This document shows, one piece after another, positions 61,993-64,000 of a DNA stretch of 64,000 nt. The stretch is from Pelagibacteraceae bacterium AG-337-G04. Lineage in GTDB: Bacteria; Pseudomonadota; Alphaproteobacteria; Pelagibacterales; Pelagibacteraceae. The stretch covers positions 47,675 to 111,674 of the forward strand of contig QBZW01000005.1 in NCBI GenBank assembly GCA_003282205.1. Reading direction: 5' to 3'. Made by a program: the position numbers and the translations under genes. How positions within the stretch are numbered: position 1 is the first letter of the stretch; every line of letters begins with the position of its first letter. A model generated the notes under the pieces. The model saw nothing but the letters and a program-made list of their open reading frames with translations, was not told the origin of the DNA and did not search any database.

Positions 61993-63735
61993 TTATTCTA
62001 TTGATGATTTCTCTCTTTTACTTGCAACAGCAGATACTATTGGGCTTAATACAGGTTTTGCTTTAACATTTACACATGCAGGTTTTCCACTTTCCATCGC
62101 TCTTTTAAGTGCTGGACCTAGTTCTTCTCTTTTATTAACTAATTCTCCATGTCCTCCAAAACCCTCAAATATCTTATGAAATGGTATATCACGGAAATCA
62201 GTTCCTACACTTTTTCCACTTTTAAATAACCTTTCTTGTTGCTGGCCAATTGAAGCAAGGCCCCCGTTGTTATCTATTACAACAGTAATAGGTTTTTTCG
62301 CGTAAAATACACTTTCTATAGACATACCTCCTGATAAAAATGCCCCGTCTCCGCTAATCAGAACTACGTTTGAATCTGGATTATGATTTTTAGCAGACAG
62401 AGCGAATGATACTCCAACGCCTAACATACTGAAAGTTCCAGGATGCAATATTCCTTTTAATTTTTTCCCTGTGGCACCTGCAATGTTAATTGCAATTTCT
62501 GACCAAAAGTGTGTATTTCCTCCATCGATAACAAGCCAATCGTTTTCATCTAATGCATCTTGCACATCCAATGAAAGTTGTAGAGGGTGAATTTTTCCCC
62601 CATTTTTTTTAGATGCTTCAGCTTCAATTTCTAAATCTTTCAAAGATTTATTAACCCAATCTTTTTTCTTTTTTTTATTTTCTTCAAACCAATTTGAACC
62701 TAAAGACCATTTATTATTTTTTTTTAAGTTAGATAATGTATCTAAAAAAACACCAGGATCACTTAGTAAACTAAAATCAGCAGCTCTATTAAGTTCTAAT
62801 TCTTCATGTGAGCCATTGACACAAATTAATTTTGTTGACTCCGGTATAAAAGGTGGATTTCCAAAATTCAATTGGTTGTCCAATCTTGCACCAACAACAA
62901 AAACTAGATCTGAATTATGTAATGCAAATTCTGAGGGAGGATATTGATGTATGTCAGCTAACCCCATATAAGCGTTAGCTTCCTCTCCTAACAATTTTTG
63001 ATGATATGGAACATTGAAAATAGGAATATTTAAATTATTACCGGCTGCTTCAAGATTTTTTTCTGAATGTGACCACCAAACACCGTGTCCGCCAATAATA
63101 ACTGGTTTTTTTGAATTACAGGCAAGTTCTAAAACTTCTGAAAGTGAATTCGGATCTGGCCAGGCTTTGGCTATAGGTTTTGCTTTTTGAGAAAATGGTC
63201 TTTCCTCTAGCCCAACTTCTTCTGCAAAAGATGAAAACATAATATCAACTGGAAGACTGAGATGTACAGCACCTGGATAACCATTAGTAGCAATATGATA
63301 TGCTTTATCTACAAACTCTCTTATTCTTGTTCCATCTGTAATACTTGCGCTGTATTTAGTTAATGGTGCAGCAATTGAAACGTCGTCTATTTCTTTAAAA
63401 CCACCAGAACCTTTTCTTTTAAGACTGCTAGATCCTGTAATGTAAATAACAGGACTTCTTTCTCCCCAAGCCTCCATCATTGATGGGACAGCATTAGTAA
63501 ATCCTTCTGGTCCAACTAAACATACTGAAGGTTTACGTGTAATTCTTGTATTACCATCCGCTAAATGACCGGCAATCTGCTCATGAGGAGTGTTTATTAC
63601 TTCTATTTGGCATTCAGCAAAACCCTCAATTGCTGGATTACAAAAACCTCCTGAAAGAGTAAAAACTTTGCTAATTCCTTTATCTTTTAGAGATCTGGCA
63701 AGTAATTCTCCACCTCTTATTTTATTTTCACTCAT
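61993..63735 (-). CDS. Thiamine-diphosphate enzyme (acetolactate-synthase-like)
   Basis: 580 residues. PYR domain with Glu52 in INTPHEQIAGHLADG, central domain with IIGGHGVWWSH, and PP domain with LISGDGAFLSGG and VIDNNGGLASIG for ThDP/Mg binding. The catalytic Glu is present, so this is not a canonical glyoxylate carboligase, which has Val there. Starts right after the stop of the 2-hydroxyacid oxidase gene; 2-oxoacid made by that enzyme could be its substrate (inference). Differs from the ThDP enzyme at 25143. Confidence 0.87.
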   Translation of the reverse strand: MSENKIRGGELLARSLKDKGISKVFTLSGGFCNPAIEGFAECQIEVINTPHEQIAGHLADGNTRITRKPSVCLVGPEGFTNAVPSMMEAWGERSPVIYITGSSSLKRKGSGGFKEIDDVSIAAPLTKYSASITDGTRIREFVDKAYHIATNGYPGAVHLSLPVDIMFSSFAEEVGLEERPFSQKAKPIAKAWPDPNSLSEVLELACNSKKPVIIGGHGVWWSHSEKNLEAAGNNLNIPIFNVPYHQKLLGEEANAYMGLADIHQYPPSEFALHNSDLVFVVGARLDNQLNFGNPPFIPESTKLICVNGSHEELELNRAADFSLLSDPGVFLDTLSNLKKNNKWSLGSNWFEENKKKKKDWVNKSLKDLEIEAEASKKNGGKIHPLQLSLDVQDALDENDWLVIDGGNTHFWSEIAINIAGATGKKLKGILHPGTFSMLGVGVSFALSAKNHNPDSNVVLISGDGAFLSGGMSIESVFYAKKPITVVIDNNGGLASIGQQQERLFKSGKSVGTDFRDIPFHKIFEGFGGHGELVNKREELGPALKRAMESGKPACVNVKAKPVLSPIVSAVASKREKSSIE

Positions 63736-64000
63736 TTAGTAATTAACCTTGTTAATAGTATTTTCTATTACTATCTTAGAAGTAACGTCATTAATATCAT
63801 TTAATCCAACCAACCCTAGAGTAGTGCTAACTTCTTCTTTAATAATTTCAACTATTCTTCTTAATCCTTTTTTTCCATCAGCTCCCATTGCATACATGAC
63901 AGGTCTACCAATCATTGCATAATCAGCACCAAATGCAAGCGCTCTCACGATATCACTTCCACTTCTAATTCCACTATCAAATATTAAAGGAAAATCATTT
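63736..64000 (-). CDS. FMN-dependent alpha-hydroxyacid dehydrogenase, C-terminal part (cut by window edge)
   Basis: About 88 C-terminal residues are in the window; the 5' part lies beyond base 64000. PLIFDSGIRSGSDIVRALAFG followed by ADYAMIGRPVMYAMGADG is the phosphate-binding end of the FMN TIM barrel in lactate/glycolate oxidase family enzymes (DSGIRSG, GR motifs). Oxidises an L-2-hydroxyacid to a 2-oxoacid. No spacer before the ThDP enzyme gene, so they are coupled. Confidence 0.87.
   Translation of the reverse strand, partial: NDFPLIFDSGIRSGSDIVRALAFGADYAMIGRPVMYAMGADGKKGLRRIVEIIKEEVSTTLGLVGLNDINDVTSKIVIENTINKVNY

Noticed and set aside
61993..63735. Glyoxylate carboligase, suggested by the neighbouring HIU-hydrolase-like gene
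   Set aside because: The ThDP-activating Glu52 is present, whereas glyoxylate carboligase has Val at that place.
1..64000. tRNA, rRNA, CRISPR array, prophage or insertion sequence
   Set aside because: No cloverleaf with TTCRANNC-type T-loop, no rRNA-like stretch, no regular short repeats, and no transposase, integrase or phage gene was recognised in the short gaps or genes.

Overview
The window is AT-rich, very densely packed DNA with intergenic gaps mostly under 100 bp and many 1-4 nt start/stop overlaps. It holds no rRNA, tRNA, CRISPR array or insertion sequence that I can recognise, and no obvious transcription factor. Gene content points to a streamlined marine alphaproteobacterium of the SAR11/Pelagibacterales type (inference): osmolyte and amino-acid uptake, methylated-compound catabolism, many DMT and LysE transporters, and a close DmdA-like protein.

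Region 1 (1-5132) is the most unusual. It is a diverged tandem duplication of a unit made of a small inverse-autotransporter beta-barrel, a secreted cysteine-rich protein, and a DUF1479 oxygenase. The barrel proteins stop just after the conserved post-barrel linker motif and have no passenger domain. The gene immediately downstream encodes a signal-peptide-bearing protein. The upstream DUF1479 copy is a short nonsense-mutated remnant followed by a frameshifted msrB pseudogene. Region 2 (5134-6451) has glutaredoxin, a DUF2805 protein and a LysE exporter preceded by a hairpin that would hide its Shine-Dalgarno site.

Region 3 (6545-21374) holds two complete Liv-type (branched-chain/polar amino-acid family) ABC importers. 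The first operon also carries a secreted alpha/beta hydrolase, AzlCD exporter genes, a pentapeptide-repeat protein, glutarate 2-hydroxylase (GlaH/CsiD) and a ProC-like reductase. The second has a LysE exporter and a convergent binding-protein gene behind a bidirectional terminator.

Region 4 (21448-28009, minus) is a six-gene catabolic operon: flavin monooxygenase, ThDP enzyme, AA_synth protein, hydrolase, aldehyde dehydrogenase and DMT permease. Its substrate is unknown.

Region 5 (28110-46517) is built around quaternary amines. It encodes gamma-butyrobetaine dioxygenase, carnitine dehydrogenase, a BKACE-type dehydrocarnitine cleavage enzyme and a carnitine-cluster thioesterase, which together would convert gamma-butyrobetaine to carnitine to glycine betaine. 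A ProX/ProWW/ProV-type importer with two ATPases accompanies them, along with several further Fe(II)/2-oxoglutarate oxygenases.

Region 6 (46510-59337) mixes DMT permeases, alcohol and aldehyde dehydrogenases, an amidase, two homocysteine S-methyltransferases (which could use betaine methyl groups), MsrA, and an EutA/DoeA-like ectoine-utilisation pair. Region 7 (59349-64000, minus) is an operon for a thiolase, a DmdA-like demethylase, a transthyretin-like protein, a second ThDP enzyme, and an FMN-dependent 2-hydroxyacid oxidase cut by the window end.
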